From assembly GCA_032718475.1 (NCBI GenBank), contig JAUCBJ010003826.1, positions 1 to 63,009 of the forward strand: 63,009 nt of DNA. Direction: 5' to 3'. The position numbers and the translations under genes are program-made. Shown here in pieces: positions 47,495-58,862 of this stretch. Under the pieces are notes generated by a model. It saw only the letters and a program-made list of their open reading frames with translations, did no database searches and was not told the origin of the DNA. Each line of letters starts with the position of its first letter. The stretch's first letter is position 1. This DNA is from Nemertoderma westbladi (lineage: Eukaryota; Xenacoelomorpha; Nemertodermatida; Nemertodermatidae).

Positions 47495-48000
47495 ATGTAA
47501 GTTTTGTTTTATTAAAAAATTAGAATTGTACAACATTTGGTGGCATTTTGTAGATTTATAGGATATATTATTTTACAGTCTATATAAAAATTTTATTTCC
47601 ATAATATTAAAAATAATTATTTTGCTTTCACAATTAAATAATTTACATTTAAAATTTAATTTTGTACTTTTGGAATGTAGGCCTACCTCCGTTATCCATA
47701 TAAATTATTCTGATTACTGAAATATTTATACTTTCAAGCTTATTAAAATTTAAGTATTATTAATATTTAGAAATCAACAGAATTATGTAAAGATGGAAGA
47801 TATCGCTTTAGGACTGACGTAAGTTCATGTTATACAATACGCTATATGCATCTTATATAATTCATTATTTATGCAGGTGTTTACTGTTTATTGTTCATAA
47901 ATTTATAAATATCCTTTGCTGTATACTGAAATTATGGATGGATTATATGGTTGCTGGAATTATTTCTTCACAGCCACATGTAATAACACATAATATACTC
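47495..48000. other. AT-rich stretch, no gene seen
   Basis: Between the possible exon and the Helitron remnant. Only A/T-rich sequence. Confidence 0.5.
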
Positions 48001-48002
48001 CA

Positions 48003-49133
48003 GGAGTTTTGCCAGTGTATAATGCAGTTCTGAAGCTCTATGAGCATCTGGAAGGCAGAAAGCTGGCTTTAGCTATGGAGAAATATACTACCCTACTCAC
48101 ACGCCATTGGAATTGTTGCATGGATCACCTTCACCATTAGATTGAACGATGTATTGATAAACCCTTTGGTGATGTGAAGTATTTATGGACATGAATGGAG
48201 GCTCAAGACCAGGGATCCCCTGTAGCAAATATGCTACATATCCATGGTGGAATAACCCTCCACCCCGAGTCTATAGAGGAAACCACAGGGAAAATATGCT
48301 GCGAATCCATTGACTTGCTATCTCCTATGTTTGGGACAGATCGTCCTGAATTGGTTCAACAAGGAATCATTGAGGATGATCAATGGTCTGAGCTACATTG
48401 AGGATGATCAATGGTCTGAGCTATGCTGCCTTGGGCATCTGCAAAATCACAACTGTGACCATGCTGGCAGTTAGTGTCATAAGCGTATTGTTGAGGCTGG
48501 AAATACGTTTTGCCGAATGCCTCGTCACCTAGCAAGTTTGTACAGATATGTATACATTGTATAGTGATGAGGCCCTTGATGATTTTGAATCTATAAACCT
48601 TCTTCAAAGAAATGACGATGGAACTCATAGATTAGATGATCAGGGTAATCGATTGGCACATAGTAATCTTATTGGTGGTCATCATACTTATCCCGCTGGT
48701 GGTCATGAGTTTGCTGTGCCGACAATACCTAGGTATTGGGTTGCTTTGAGATCATCCACCAATGTACAGGCATGTGATACAAGGTTCTGTACCTCGTACT
48801 GTGCCAAGTACTTGGGGGGTTCTGAAGAAAGGAGAGCAGTTAAAATCGATGGCAAAAAGAATATCTCCTCAGTAAAGGTCACCCATACTGAGCAAGAGGG
48901 TATAAAGATTTCAGGTGTTAATTACCTGAAGAAACAGGATGATAAGAAAGATTCCAATAAGAGGCATCAAATCTCGGGAGATAGGTTATCCAGACATTAT
49001 TCATAATCTCCTTGGTTTACCATACATCAGATCAAATGTGGACTTTGTCCATGTTACTATTCTGACTCCTGAGTACCGCCATGGCATTGTGAAACAACAA
49101 AGCAGGTATGTCAATATGGGTGTCCATAACTGA
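48003..49133 (+). pseudogene. Helitron-type Rep (HUH endonuclease) remnant
   Basis: Pieces in changing frames read LPVYNAVLKLYEHLEG, KPFGDVKYLWT, MEAQDQGSPVANMLHIHGG, a Cys/His segment (HNCDHAGS.CHKR...FCRMPRHL), and YWVALRSSTNVQACDTRFC followed by TSYCAKYLGG. LHIHGG fits the HUH motif and YCAKY the YxxxY double tyrosine of Helitron Rep. The zinc-binding block between them is also as expected. Several stops and frameshifts make it non-functional. The helicase part was not found. Confidence 0.55.
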
Positions 49134-49344
49134 ATAAGCAAGTTGACTACTGTATGTACCAATCAGTATCATTTAGAACAATTAGTAACATTTAGAAAGT
49201 AACATAAAAATATTATTTGTAATCTTTTGTAAACGAATAATGTTAATTGTTTTTATATTCCCAAGGTTTTGAACCAACTGACAACTACTGTAGTGGTACA
49301 TTAATTAAATTAGATTAATTAAATTAATTAATCTATATATAGTT

Positions 49345-49558
49345 ACATATATACAATAATTAATGTATTGCATTAATCTTGTTAATAAATTAACTTTGTC
49401 ATTGTTAAATGAAAGCTATGATTATACTGTATATAATTGCAGCAAATCATGACATATATACAATAATTAATGTATTGCATTAATCTTGTTAATAAATTAA
49501 CTTTGTCATTGTTAAATGAAAGCTATGATTATACTGTATATAATTGCAGCAAATCATG
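49345..49558. repeat. 107-bp tandem duplication
   Basis: A unit starting ACATATATACAATAATTAAT occurs at 49345 and again at 49452, virtually identical, so it is recent. Confidence 0.9.
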
Positions 49559-49559
49559 A

Positions 49560-49960
49560 TACACACAATTAGTCTTCCCTCCCCCATTGTCAATGGGTTA
49601 GCACATTAAGTAGCAATGGAGAAATAATAAGAACAGTCAATCTATTTCCTTGTAAACCTTCCTTGAACTCTAAACATTATAACACATTATTGGATGCGTA
49701 ACATATGAAGTGAAGTATATATAGTAGCATATAACAACGAGCGACCTAAAATGATATGTTACTAAGTATTGACTTCAGTGATATAATTAAATAATTTGCT
49801 TCATACCCTTTAGTGCAGAGATTTTTTTATGCTTTTTATAAATAGGTATCACTAGTGTATAGTATTGCCAAATTAATGAATCTTACATCAACACAGGGCA
49901 TGTGACACGATCATGACATAATCGTTCATAACCTTTTAGTGATGTTACCTTTGTTTCTAG
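49560..49960. other. Spacer, no gene seen
   Basis: AT-rich sequence without coding content. Confidence 0.5.
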
Positions 49961-50530
49961 GTCAGGTCAGGTATTCTAGGTCATTGATCAAGAAAACTTG
50001 CCACCTCCATGCAGCATAAAGGAGATGCCACCTGTAGCTGCATAGACCCTCTTACTAAGGCAAATCTGGTCCTGTAACTAGGACCCCCTTCGTTCTGGGA
50101 TAAGGACACCCTTGGTCCTGGATTAAGGACCCATATACTTGGCTGCAGCGGTATATGGCCTGGCCAGGCAGATGGTGATCTACCAATGGCTGGTCAGGAG
50201 TAGAGTGTTCTCATGTCCACTCTGAGTGCACTTCACTGCGACATGTACCTGGCAGCAGGGGTACAGGGCATAACCCAGCAGATGAGCTGCACAGCCAATG
50301 GTGGGTCATGTGCACCAGAGTAGATATGGGTGATGGGCCTCACCCTCATATCTGACTCCACTGCGACACCCACCCTGTGGAATGGCAAACCAGGGTGTGG
50401 TATTTGCCCCAAGAGCTGACTCGGCAAAAAAGCACCCCCCAACCCCCACTATGGATTATATTAGTAATGCGGAGGTCCAGCCACTAGAGGCCAGTGGAAT
50501 GACTGGACACAATCAGCCTCACAGGCGGAA
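49960..50530 (+). repeat. GC-rich LINE-like 5' region with monomer duplication
   Basis: Markedly GC-richer than its surroundings. Two diverged direct copies of about 120 bp (50133-50250 and 50251-50375) share GGCnGCAG.GGTA, CAGATG, CCAATGG.GGTCA, and end in CACTGCGACA. Tandem 5' monomers are common in LINE promoters. A LINE-type coding fragment follows at once. Confidence 0.4.
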
Positions 50531-50539
50531 TACAATCGG

Positions 50540-51045
50540 AATAAATTTATGGAAGAAATAAAATCTACAAACTCATGGACTTACACCAATCCTACAATCC
50601 CAACCACTGAAAAATTTGATGTTTTTTATTCAGATTTAAACCTCATCTGCTCTAGTTATGTAACCCAGAAATCCATTCCTCCCCGAAAAATTCCTATTAA
50701 ACCATGGATGACCGTGAACTTATTAAAATGAACTAAAGTTAAAAATAATTATACCGAATTTACATAAATAATCCCAATGAGCGTAATAAACTAAAATTTA
50801 TTCAATACAAGAATAAATTAACCTCGATTTTACGTACAGCGCAAAAATCTTACTATTCAACTCAGTTTTAGGCCAATTCAAAAAACCCCCGAAAGACATG
50901 GCTCATAATTAACACAGCGCTACATAGATCAAATAAACTCAAAACACCAAGGAAATTAGTTCCACGCATAGGAGATAACATTGTAACTATTACAGATCCA
51001 TCTCAAATAGCTTCTACTTTAACTCTATTAGTACCGGGCTATAAA
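50540..51045 (+). pseudogene. LINE endonuclease-RT linker fragment
   Basis: Plus-strand pieces read WMTVNLLK, KLKFIQYKNKLTSILRTAQKS, YYSTQF, and NPRKTWLIINTALHR. These are typical of the linker between endonuclease and reverse transcriptase in Jockey/CR1 elements. Stops at 50729 and later make it a relic. Confidence 0.6.
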
Positions 51046-51129
51046 ATGTAGTGTGTATTTGTAGTGTGTGTGTGTAGTGTAGTATGTATTGACACATTCA
51101 ACCCGTTTTTCTAAACTCACACCAAACGC

Positions 51130-51600
51130 AAACTAATAGTCTTTCTTTTTTATCTTGGAATATGGGTGGAATTGCTGAGAAATTTTTATTACCAAATGTA
51201 CTGGATTTATTTAGTAGAATGGATTTCGTATTTATTCAAGAGTTAAAAACGTCATACCCATTCTGTGTCCCTGGTTTTGTTGCCGTACGTAATATAGCTA
51301 CAGAAAAAGGTCACCGAGGTGGTGTTGCCGTACTTGTGAAGAACAGTCTATGGCCACTTTTATACTGCATCGATAAATCGCATGAACAAATATGGTTTCG
51401 CTTAAAAAATATTCTAGATATAATTTTCGGTACGGCGTACTTACCCCCTTCTGACTCACGCTATTTCGATCCCACAATTATAGCAGACATTCAAAGTAAA
51501 GCTCTGGGCATGGCAAGACATGAAAATATTGTATTGATGGGTGATACGATAATTGCCTTCAACTCAACGATAGAAACACCAGCTGCTGTTACTCATGTGG
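51130..51600 (+). pseudogene. LINE APE endonuclease N-terminal fragment
   Basis: SWNMGGIAEKF, FIQELKTSYPF (catalytic Glu), RGGVAVLVK, AYLPPSDSRYF and NIVLMGDTIIAFN (a corrupted GDFN) follow the endonuclease order. The fragment stops where minus-strand LINE sequence begins. Confidence 0.75.
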
Positions 51601-51602
51601 GC

Positions 51603-52560
51603 CTAGTAAGCTGGCACCAACTTATTTGTTTTCATTTCTTGTGGGACTCTTGTTGTTCGGTACATGTCTACTATGATGGGATAGATGAGCTTTAAACACT
51701 CAGGTATTTTAAAGACCTCAGGGGGAACACCATCTACTCCACTGGCACGATTGGTCTTAATGCTCTTTGCAGCAGCCTTCACTTCTGCAAAGGAGATATC
51801 GCCAATGGGAATATCTGGGAGTACAGACTCAGACACTTTTACTTCTATAAAGTTATCAGGCAATACCCTGTCATTATTGAGGAGCTTTTCAAAGTGGGCT
51901 TTCCAACCATTGAGGCGATCGGCTGGTGATTCAGCCTTAACCTTGGTGGTTGGTTGGCTTTTCCACCCAGTAAGCAGATTGATCGATTTCCATGCCTGGA
52001 TGATTGCCTGCTGTCGTCAGCATCATTGATGGCATCAACCTGTTGGTTTATTAGCTCCTGTAGATTAGCAGAGTACTGCCTGTTCAGGGACCTAGATGCA
52101 GCCTTAACTGCATTCTTGGCCGCTGTAGTCTGTTTGAGTCGGGACTCTTTCTGCACCTTATGAAGGTCATTTTGGCACTTCTGAATTTTGTTGTCAGTCC
52201 AGGGGGCCCTTTTCCTGTTTCCAGGGTTTACAGGAACTGTTTCTGCAGCTGCTAACTTAACTGCTTCTGTAAAGGCAGTATAGCCCTCACAGTGATATGC
52301 CGCCTCAGAGGCAAGAGCCTCATACCTGTTGTTCAGCTGTAGTGTGAAGCTGGATCTCACACTTGGCTGTTGCAACAGAGAGGACCAGTCATGCTGCGGC
52401 AAGGCAGATTTCGTTGTTCTGCTAGCACGCAGACTAAGTCTTACCTTGGCCACAATAAGGCGGTGATCACTGGAGAAGTGTCGAAGTGTAAATGCATTAC
52501 AGTCTCCTGTTTATCCTTGAGGCTACTTATCCTCGCCGATACCGTCTTGCTAAGTCCAGT
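51603..52560 (-). pseudogene. Another LINE fragment: endonuclease end, linker and start of RT
   Basis: On the minus strand HFSSDHRLIVAKVRLSLR (SDH motif) begins the piece. It continues through HDWSSLLQQPSVRSSF, RKRAPWTDNKIQKCQNDLHK, then after a frameshift near 51860 ASGVDGVPPEVFK, the first RT block. It is a different family from the plus-strand fragment it abuts. Confidence 0.75.
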
Positions 52561-52704
52561 CGTTGGTTCTTTGGGCGCAGGTATTATCAACTCCCGGTAT
52601 CGCTTTGCAGGTGGTCCCACTGAGTGTCCCTCCTATCCATATATATCATATATTATATATATGAAGACAAATGAAATAAATGCTACTGTTTGTATTTAAG
52701 AAAA

Positions 52705-53500
52705 GTGATGTTTTTATTCTACAGATGATATTTCGGCTATATTGCATAGCCTTTATCAAATCTATTTTTTATTATTCTTATTTGAATTTGTTTACATAGA
52801 ATATCGTAATTCTTAGTTTGTTGTTAAGGTAACCTAGACTTAATATAATAAAGTTTTTATTGTTGAATGTAGTCATGGAAGGAGTTCAAGCCCTTTAGAT
52901 TAGTGAGCACACTGAGCAGCATACCAATCCAAAATTGTTCTGATTTTCTTAGTTTCTTTATTGTTTCTACGTAGTTGTCCCTTCTTGGTAATTGATCGAT
53001 CAAAATAAATTTCAAGTTTTTGGAGGATTTGTTGTGTTTTTCGATGAAATGCACGCCGATATTGCATCTTTTCACACCTTTTTTTATATGAGATTTATAA
53101 TTTCCAAGCCTCTTCTTGAAATTGATTGTTGAGCCAACACCCTGTAAATTGCATTCTATGCAGATAGCTAAATATACTACATTTTCCGAGTAACAGTTTA
53201 GTCGTTTGTTTATTTTAACAGTCTTGCCTGTAGCTACACATTTGAAATGGTTGGTTTCAATTAAGTAATTTTCACAACAGTCACACTTTTTAGCGCTACA
53301 ATTGTAACAACCAGGATTATCAATGCATGATAATTGTTTGTATGGATTGGATGGTGCTAGAAGTTCTTTTAGGTTTGGGTTTCTTTTATATGCAACAATT
53401 ATTTCGTTTTGAGGTAGTATTTTCCTTGCCATTTTGTTTGACTCTAATATACCATAATGTTTACTGATAAGTCTTTTAAAGTTTGGAGCCATTGGGTTAT
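52705..53500 (-). pseudogene. Penelope-like element copy 1, 3' half with GIY-YIG endonuclease
   Basis: From NPMAPNFKRLISKHYG the frame (to 52857) runs through YKRNPNLKELLAPSNPY, a cysteine block (CYNCSAKKCDCCENY), and the endonuclease region VVYLAICIECNLQGVGSTI, then KRLGNYKSHIKKG. It ends in LKGLNSFHDYIQQ and a stop. The usual GIY and YIG positions are changed or hard to assign, so nuclease activity is doubtful. The 3' untranslated part carries the hammerhead-like motif at 52724-52760. The reverse transcriptase half is missing apart from the piece at 57984-58184. Confidence 0.85.
52724..52760 (-). ncRNA. Hammerhead-like motif in Penelope 3' end
   Basis: Minus strand: UUGAUAA, stem GGCUAU-GCAAU-AUAGCC, GAAA. 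The positions of core C3 and G8 are U and A here, which would keep the C3-G8 pair as U-A. Stems I and III are not clear. Confidence 0.4.
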
Positions 53501-53997
53501 ACGTTTTTTATTTATTTTATTATTAACACCTCATATATTATAAAATTATTAATAGAGGGAGAAAATCACCAAGGTTAAAAATTAACACTAATAGGTGAAA
53601 GACAACACTAAATATCTACAACTTAATATTAATCCATGCAGCCATGTACAATACCGACAACTAACAATATTGCATGAATAGTCTCAGTCTAAAAAAATAT
53701 ACAGTAAAACATTAGTGTGACATAAAAACATACATTAAGAAATGAATTTGACATAATAAAATTAGCCTACAGTAAGAAAATTTGATTTCCAACGTCTATG
53801 TAGTCCAGTAAAATATATCTAGTAAGACAACATACATTAAAATAAAATCGACTTGGCAGTCTAGTAAAACTTGTCCAGTCTAAAAAATAAAATACATATA
53901 TACAGTATAAAAATAAAGGGTAATTCAATAGCATTGTCTAAAAATATTGATATTAAATTAAATTAAATTAAAATTAAATTAAAATTGAAGTATTAAA

Positions 53998-56808
53998 TTA
54001 TAACAATCGATTAAATTTACAATAGGTTAGTAGATTTGCCTCCTTCAATCTAGACGTACAAATATCTTTGTTGGATGAGTTCACTATGTCATCCGATAAA
54101 TTATTCCAAATAGAAACAACTCGGTTACTAAAACGAAATTTACTAATTTGGAGTCTAGCGCGATATTGAAACAGTTTATAATTATGACCTCTTGTGTTAA
54201 GTGTACTCGCACCAGTGAAAAAGGAATCAAAATCCAAATCAACACAATTGTGAATAATGGAGTATGTCATTTTTAAATCGAAAATTAACCTACGGACTTC
54301 TAGAGGTTGTAAGTCCAAAAACTGCAAACGCTCCATGTAGGTTATATTACCTAGTCGACATCGAGCAAATAACCTACGCGTGAAATAACGCTGGACTCTT
54401 TCGATCAGATCAATGGAGCCCAGTTGGAAAGGGGACCATACGGGAGTACAATATTCTACCAGCGGCCGAACGTACGCTTTATATGCCGTTAATAAAGCTT
54501 TTACATTACTGGTATGGAAGCACCTAAAAATTAAATTTGCGATCTTAATACCTTTAGCAGCTTGAACTTTACAATGTCGATCGAATTTTAAATTATCGCT
54601 AAAAGATACGCCTAAATCTCTACATTCTGTATCAGGCTTAAGTATCATACCGTTAAGAAAATATTGTTTCGGGACATCTATTTGTTTACCACCAAAATGA
54701 ACTACAGTGCACTTGTGAGCCGCTATAGTAAGTTGCCATTCGGCTGTCCACTTCTCCAGACTACGAAGTGCTGCGTGAAGCAAATCGCTATCAGATGAAC
54801 GCGCATGTATTTTTAAGTCATCTGCAAATAGATCACAGGAAACGTTTTATAGTTGTGCAGGAAGATCGTTTACATATAGCAGGAACAATAGCGGCCCCAG
54901 TACACTGCCTTGTACAGTACCAGATATAACCTTTACAAATTCCGAGGTACTATTACCAACAACTACACATTGTCTACGATCACTAAGGAACGCACCAATC
55001 CAAAGTAATAAGTTACCAGTAATTCCGTAACTAGCTAATTTGTTGATCAATTTATTGTGCACAACCGAATCGAATGCTTTGGCTAAGTCAATGTACACCA
55101 CATCAACTTTATGGCGAAAGTCTAATACCTTAAACCATTCGTTTGAACAGGTTAAAAGCTGGGTGCATGTGGATCGACGTTTCATGAAACCGTGTTGCGC
55201 CTTCGTTATAATTTTATTCGTTCGTAAGTAATCAGCTAGTTCGGATTTAACACAGAGTTCCATTAGCTTGCACGCTACACAGGTAAGTGAAACTGGGCGG
55301 TAATTGTATGGGTCAGTGGGGTTGCCCTTCTTAAATATCGGCACAATATTTGCAGTTAACCACACAGTAGGTAAAGCATGAGTGACAAACGAGACATTAA
55401 ATATAACAGACAACGGACTACATAAACAACGAGCTAACTTAGAATACATGAAGCTAGGTAAACCATCTGGAGTATTACTCACTTTCGCATCAAGTTTACG
55501 AATTATAGTATACACGTTTAAGGGAGACAAATTGATTGTTGATTTACTAATATTATTAGGCACTCTATGATTAAAAATAGGTAAAGTGTCATTATCTAAC
55601 GTAAAGTTTTCAGAAAAAACCTGAGATAAAATTTTGGACTTAGTACAATCATCGACAACAGTGTCCCCTTTAAATTTCAAGGGTGAAATACCAGATCGGT
55701 TGTGTCTCTTACTGTTTACAAATTGAAATATTGCATCCGGCTTTCCAGAACTAAGCACATGGTTTTCACGAATGCATTCAGCTCTAAACGCCGCTCTCGC
55801 AGTGGCTTTAGCACAACGTTTGTATTCAGACATTCCATTTATGGTGTGTCTGCGGCGCCATAATGCTTTTTTATTTTTCTGAAGTTTTCTCACATAGGCC
55901 GGTAACAGCTTAGTTCTGGAATTGACCTTGAACATTTTAAATGGTACAAATTTATCAATACCAGATTTTATTGCATTACTAAGAACAGACCAGTACTCAT
56001 TAACAGTATTACAATTACCAAACACATTTCGAAAATTATTACGGTCAATGAACTTTGAAAAATCTGCATAGTTAGCGTGTCTAAAATCATAATAACCTAA
56101 TTTAAGTTCAATTGACTCTGTCTGATTAGGTGACAAAATACTAAAACACACACTAGAGTGGTCGCTAGTGGAAAAGGGCGTTGTGACAAATACATCAGAG
56201 ATAAACAAATCATCTGAAGAAAAAACTAAATCTAATGTGTTGTCAAAGCGTGTGGGTTCATGTTGCAATTGAGTTAACCCATTTTCTAGAGAAAAATTAG
56301 CAAATAAATTATATAACTCGGTATCAGGATGATCATAATTTTTCCAATTCAACGACGGCAAGTTAAAATCGCCAAATATAGCTACGGGATGTTCAGTATC
56401 ACATAGCTCAGTCAGGCAGCGACATAAACTCTCGTCTTTAGCAGAAGACCATGATTCCGATGAAGTCTGGGGTCGGTATACACACACCAACCTAGACGGC
56501 GTTTGTCCCACAAGATCCAAGGCTACAACTTCAAGATGGGTAAAGTCATCTTTATCAAAAACAGACTTTATCTTAACGACTTCTATTCCCTTCCTTACCA
56601 AGATGGCAACCCCTCCTCCTGTAGTACCCGAGCGATCCTGTCGATAGACATTGTAGTTCTCGCCGCCATTTATCATTCGATCTGTGAAGGACTCCGTCAT
56701 CCACGTCTCTGTAATTCCAACTACGTCATATTTACCCTCCTTTAGAAATAAATGCAGTTCCGGCAATTTATTTCCCAAGGACTGCGCATTAAAGACGGTA
56801 CAGTCCAC
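53998..56808 (-). pseudogene. LINE ORF2: APE endonuclease and reverse transcriptase, one nonsense codon
   Basis: About 937 codons in one frame, broken only by TAA at 54847-54849. The N-terminal endonuclease has SLGNKLPELHLF, GITETWMTES (Glu), IFGDFNLPSLNW and FSTSDHSSV. The RT has DPYNYRPVSLTCV, VVYIDLAKAFDSVVH, GTVQGSVLGPLLF and FADDLKIHAR just past the stop. The C-terminal tail has TRGHNYKLFQYRARLQ. All catalytic motifs are present. The stop falls between the LLFLLYVNDLP block and FADD, so a truncated protein would lack polymerase activity. The start at 56808 lies 29 bp after the ORF1 stop. Confidence 0.92.
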
Positions 56809-56837
56809 GAATGGGCGGACGCGACTTTCTCCCTGTC

Positions 56838-57887
56838 TCAGTTTCCCTGGTTCGGTACGGTGGTATCTCGAGGTGTGGGAGGGACAGAACGAGGTGAATC
56901 CGATCCTGTTCCCATTCCCGATGCTCCGTCAAACTGAGAAGCTGGGGTCGATGTGTCGGTGTGGTTAGGAATGGGGGCGGCGGGGGGCAGCGAATTTAAT
57001 CGAGCTGCGTTTTTAGGGCGGGATTGTCGACGGAGGAACGCCTGTTTGGACTGTAACTTAGTTAGATCATTGTCAATAAATATATGACTGGTGTTGGTTG
57101 ACTTATTCAGTTTTACTTTTTCTTTAAGAACGCGAGACTTGCAGTCTATATTGGTAGCCTGAACAATCATCATTGACAATTTATTCTCGTATTGATGGCG
57201 CCGATATAGAACCTTTTCTACACAACCCTCGATGATCCCCAATTCCGCGCTGATGAATTGGTTGACCACCCTGACGTCCGTCTCCTTATCTTCCGGGAGG
57301 GTCAGCCCCCGAATGACAAAATTCTTCTCCCTTTTCTGTTGTTCCCGGAGTTCAATCCCAACGTCGTCAACCGTAATTAGGTTATCCTGAGGGACAGTTT
57401 TTTTCCCGGTTCTTCCCCTGGTAGCTGGAGGAACCTCCGACCACGGGATTGCCGAATCATCGATTCTAGCCGACAGCTCACTTCTGATGGTCGTTCCGAG
57501 GGAACATATATCATCTTTTAAGGTTGTCTGCATACGCGATAATAATTCCCCCATCGAAGTCGAGGATTCCGATTCAACCGAAAGCTTACCCTTTGATTCG
57601 CATCCCGAGCACACGATTTTACAGTATTTACATTTCGCCAAAACTTTTAATTCAGCGACAGATATATTAAGGCACTCTGCGTGGATCCAGGACCCACAGA
57701 TCTCGCACCCCAAACAGTTATTACCAACTACTGGTTTGCAGCAATGCGGACAGGTGTTGGTTTTGGAGCAACCCATATTATGATCTTCAAAAGCCTTTTT
57801 ATCGACAAACAAGGCCGAACAGGAGTCACAGTTGAAAAGTTTCGACATATCAATCGATCTTGATTTGCGACGATCCGCCATAACCAT
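56838..57887 (-). CDS. LINE ORF1: PHD-finger and RRM-like RNA-binding protein
   Basis: 349 residues, uninterrupted. An N-terminal Cys/His region (CDSCSALFVDKKAFEDH, then CPHCCKPVV, CEICGSWIHAECLNIS, CKYCKIVCSGC; residues about 20-110) fits a PHD-like finger. A middle helical or coiled part follows. REKNFVIRGLTLPED, then VEKVLYRRHQ and NTSHIFIDNDLTKLQSKQ (residues about 190-290), fits the RRM-like/CTD region of LINE ORF1 proteins. The tail is Pro/Ser/Thr-rich. ORF1 proteins coat the element RNA and act as chaperones; PHD fingers occur in CR1-clade ORF1s. The start at 57887 is 96 bp from the element's 5' end. The frame is intact, unlike ORF2. Confidence 0.9.
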   Translation of the reverse strand: MVMADRRKSRSIDMSKLFNCDSCSALFVDKKAFEDHNMGCSKTNTCPHCCKPVVGNNCLGCEICGSWIHAECLNISVAELKVLAKCKYCKIVCSGCESKGKLSVESESSTSMGELLSRMQTTLKDDICSLGTTIRSELSARIDDSAIPWSEVPPATRGRTGKKTVPQDNLITVDDVGIELREQQKREKNFVIRGLTLPEDKETDVRVVNQFISAELGIIEGCVEKVLYRRHQYENKLSMMIVQATNIDCKSRVLKEKVKLNKSTNTSHIFIDNDLTKLQSKQAFLRRQSRPKNAARLNSLPPAAPIPNHTDTSTPASQFDGASGMGTGSDSPRSVPPTPRDTTVPNQGN

Positions 57888-57983
57888 TATATATCAAATA
57901 CCAATACAATTTACAATTCAGTGTTAGGAGTTCGGATAAGTGCGTATGTCAGTATGTAGGCTGCTGGACTAGTAACTAAAGTA

Positions 57984-58184
57984 ACGTTGTTACTAAAACT
58001 GTTGGATTTTTAATACTTTTGTTTTTTCCTTTATAATTTCTTGCTTCCGATCCTTGCATGTTCCTAACTTCTTCAAAGACTGTATTTACATGATCTGCAT
58101 TATGTCCACACTTAATTAGGTGGTTCTTGTACACGTTACCTTGAGTCACGTAGTCTTTATCTTTTGTGTTAATTCTTTTCAACC
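57984..58184 (-). pseudogene. Penelope-like element copy 1, piece upstream of the LINE insertion
   Basis: KRINTKDKDYVTQGNVYKN, HNADHVNTVFEEVRN, and NPTVLVTT match the region between the RT and the endonuclease of Penelope proteins. Its last codons join in phase to 53500 once the LINE is ignored. It ends abruptly at TTAA (58185-58188). Confidence 0.7.
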
Positions 58185-58862
58185 TTAACCCTATTAAACC
58201 CGGGGGGGGGGGGGGGGGTCAATATGACCCCCTTCCCCGTGGTTTTTTTATTATAATTATGAAACAAACGCAGTTGGGAATCTGAAATTTTATGACTTTT
58301 CCTAAAAATCTATTGTCTTCCTAGTAGTGAAAACCGTTTTCAAAAATATTGGATACTTTTCGAGTTATAGCACCATTTTTTAACCCTACTTTTGGCACTT
58401 TTTTTGAGACGTTTTTTGAAAATTACATATCATTAAATATGAATTGTAACATCTCTATTTTTGATTTACACCGGTTTTTTGGTGTTAGAAAATGGATGGA
58501 ATTCATATAAATTGAGTAAGAAATTTCAAACTTGTTGTTTTCGGTGGGTGCCAAATTTTGGTGCCAGCACCAAATTTTGAAATAAGTCAATTTTGTAAAT
58601 TGATTGTTTGAAACTTGTTTTTTACGCAATTGGGGTTTTTTGGGGTTCTGGATTGGATGAAATATATACGAGTTGCACCAAGCGTATCAAACTTGTATTT
58701 TTCGGTGCTGTGTGCAAATTCTGGTGCTAGCACGAAATTTTGAAAATCCATTCAATAGATAAAATTGCTTGTGACAATTTATTTCAAACCAAGTGGTATA
58801 CTTCCACATCGTTGGTGATGTCTTAGGTACTCAATATGGTGTTTATATCGTGCGTACTTCTA
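58185..58862. repeat. Non-coding repeat block between opposed Penelope copies
   Basis: Begins TTAACCCTATTAAACC, a 17-nt G tract (58202-58218), and TCAATATGACCCCC, resembling a piggyBac-type end at TTAA. Then come two diverged copies of about 165 bp (about 58460-58610 and 58630-58775) sharing ATCAAACTTG, TTTTCGGTG, TTGGTGC.AGCAC and AAATTTTGAAA. No gene. Confidence 0.5.

Larger units (their letters stand above)
53506..57983 (-). mobile_element. CR1/Jockey-type LINE copy B, nearly full length
   Basis: 4478 bp with a 96-bp 5' leader, ORF1, a 29-bp gap, ORF2, and a 490-bp 3' region rich in AATTAAA units. It is flanked by AACGT (53501-53505 and 57984-57988), the likely target-site duplication, and sits inside a Penelope frame in the same orientation. 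Without it the Penelope codons on the two sides are in phase. Confidence 0.9.

Noticed and set aside
49960-50450. CpG-island promoter of a host gene
   Set aside because: It is GC-rich but contains tandem LINE-like monomers and is followed by LINE debris, not a host exon.
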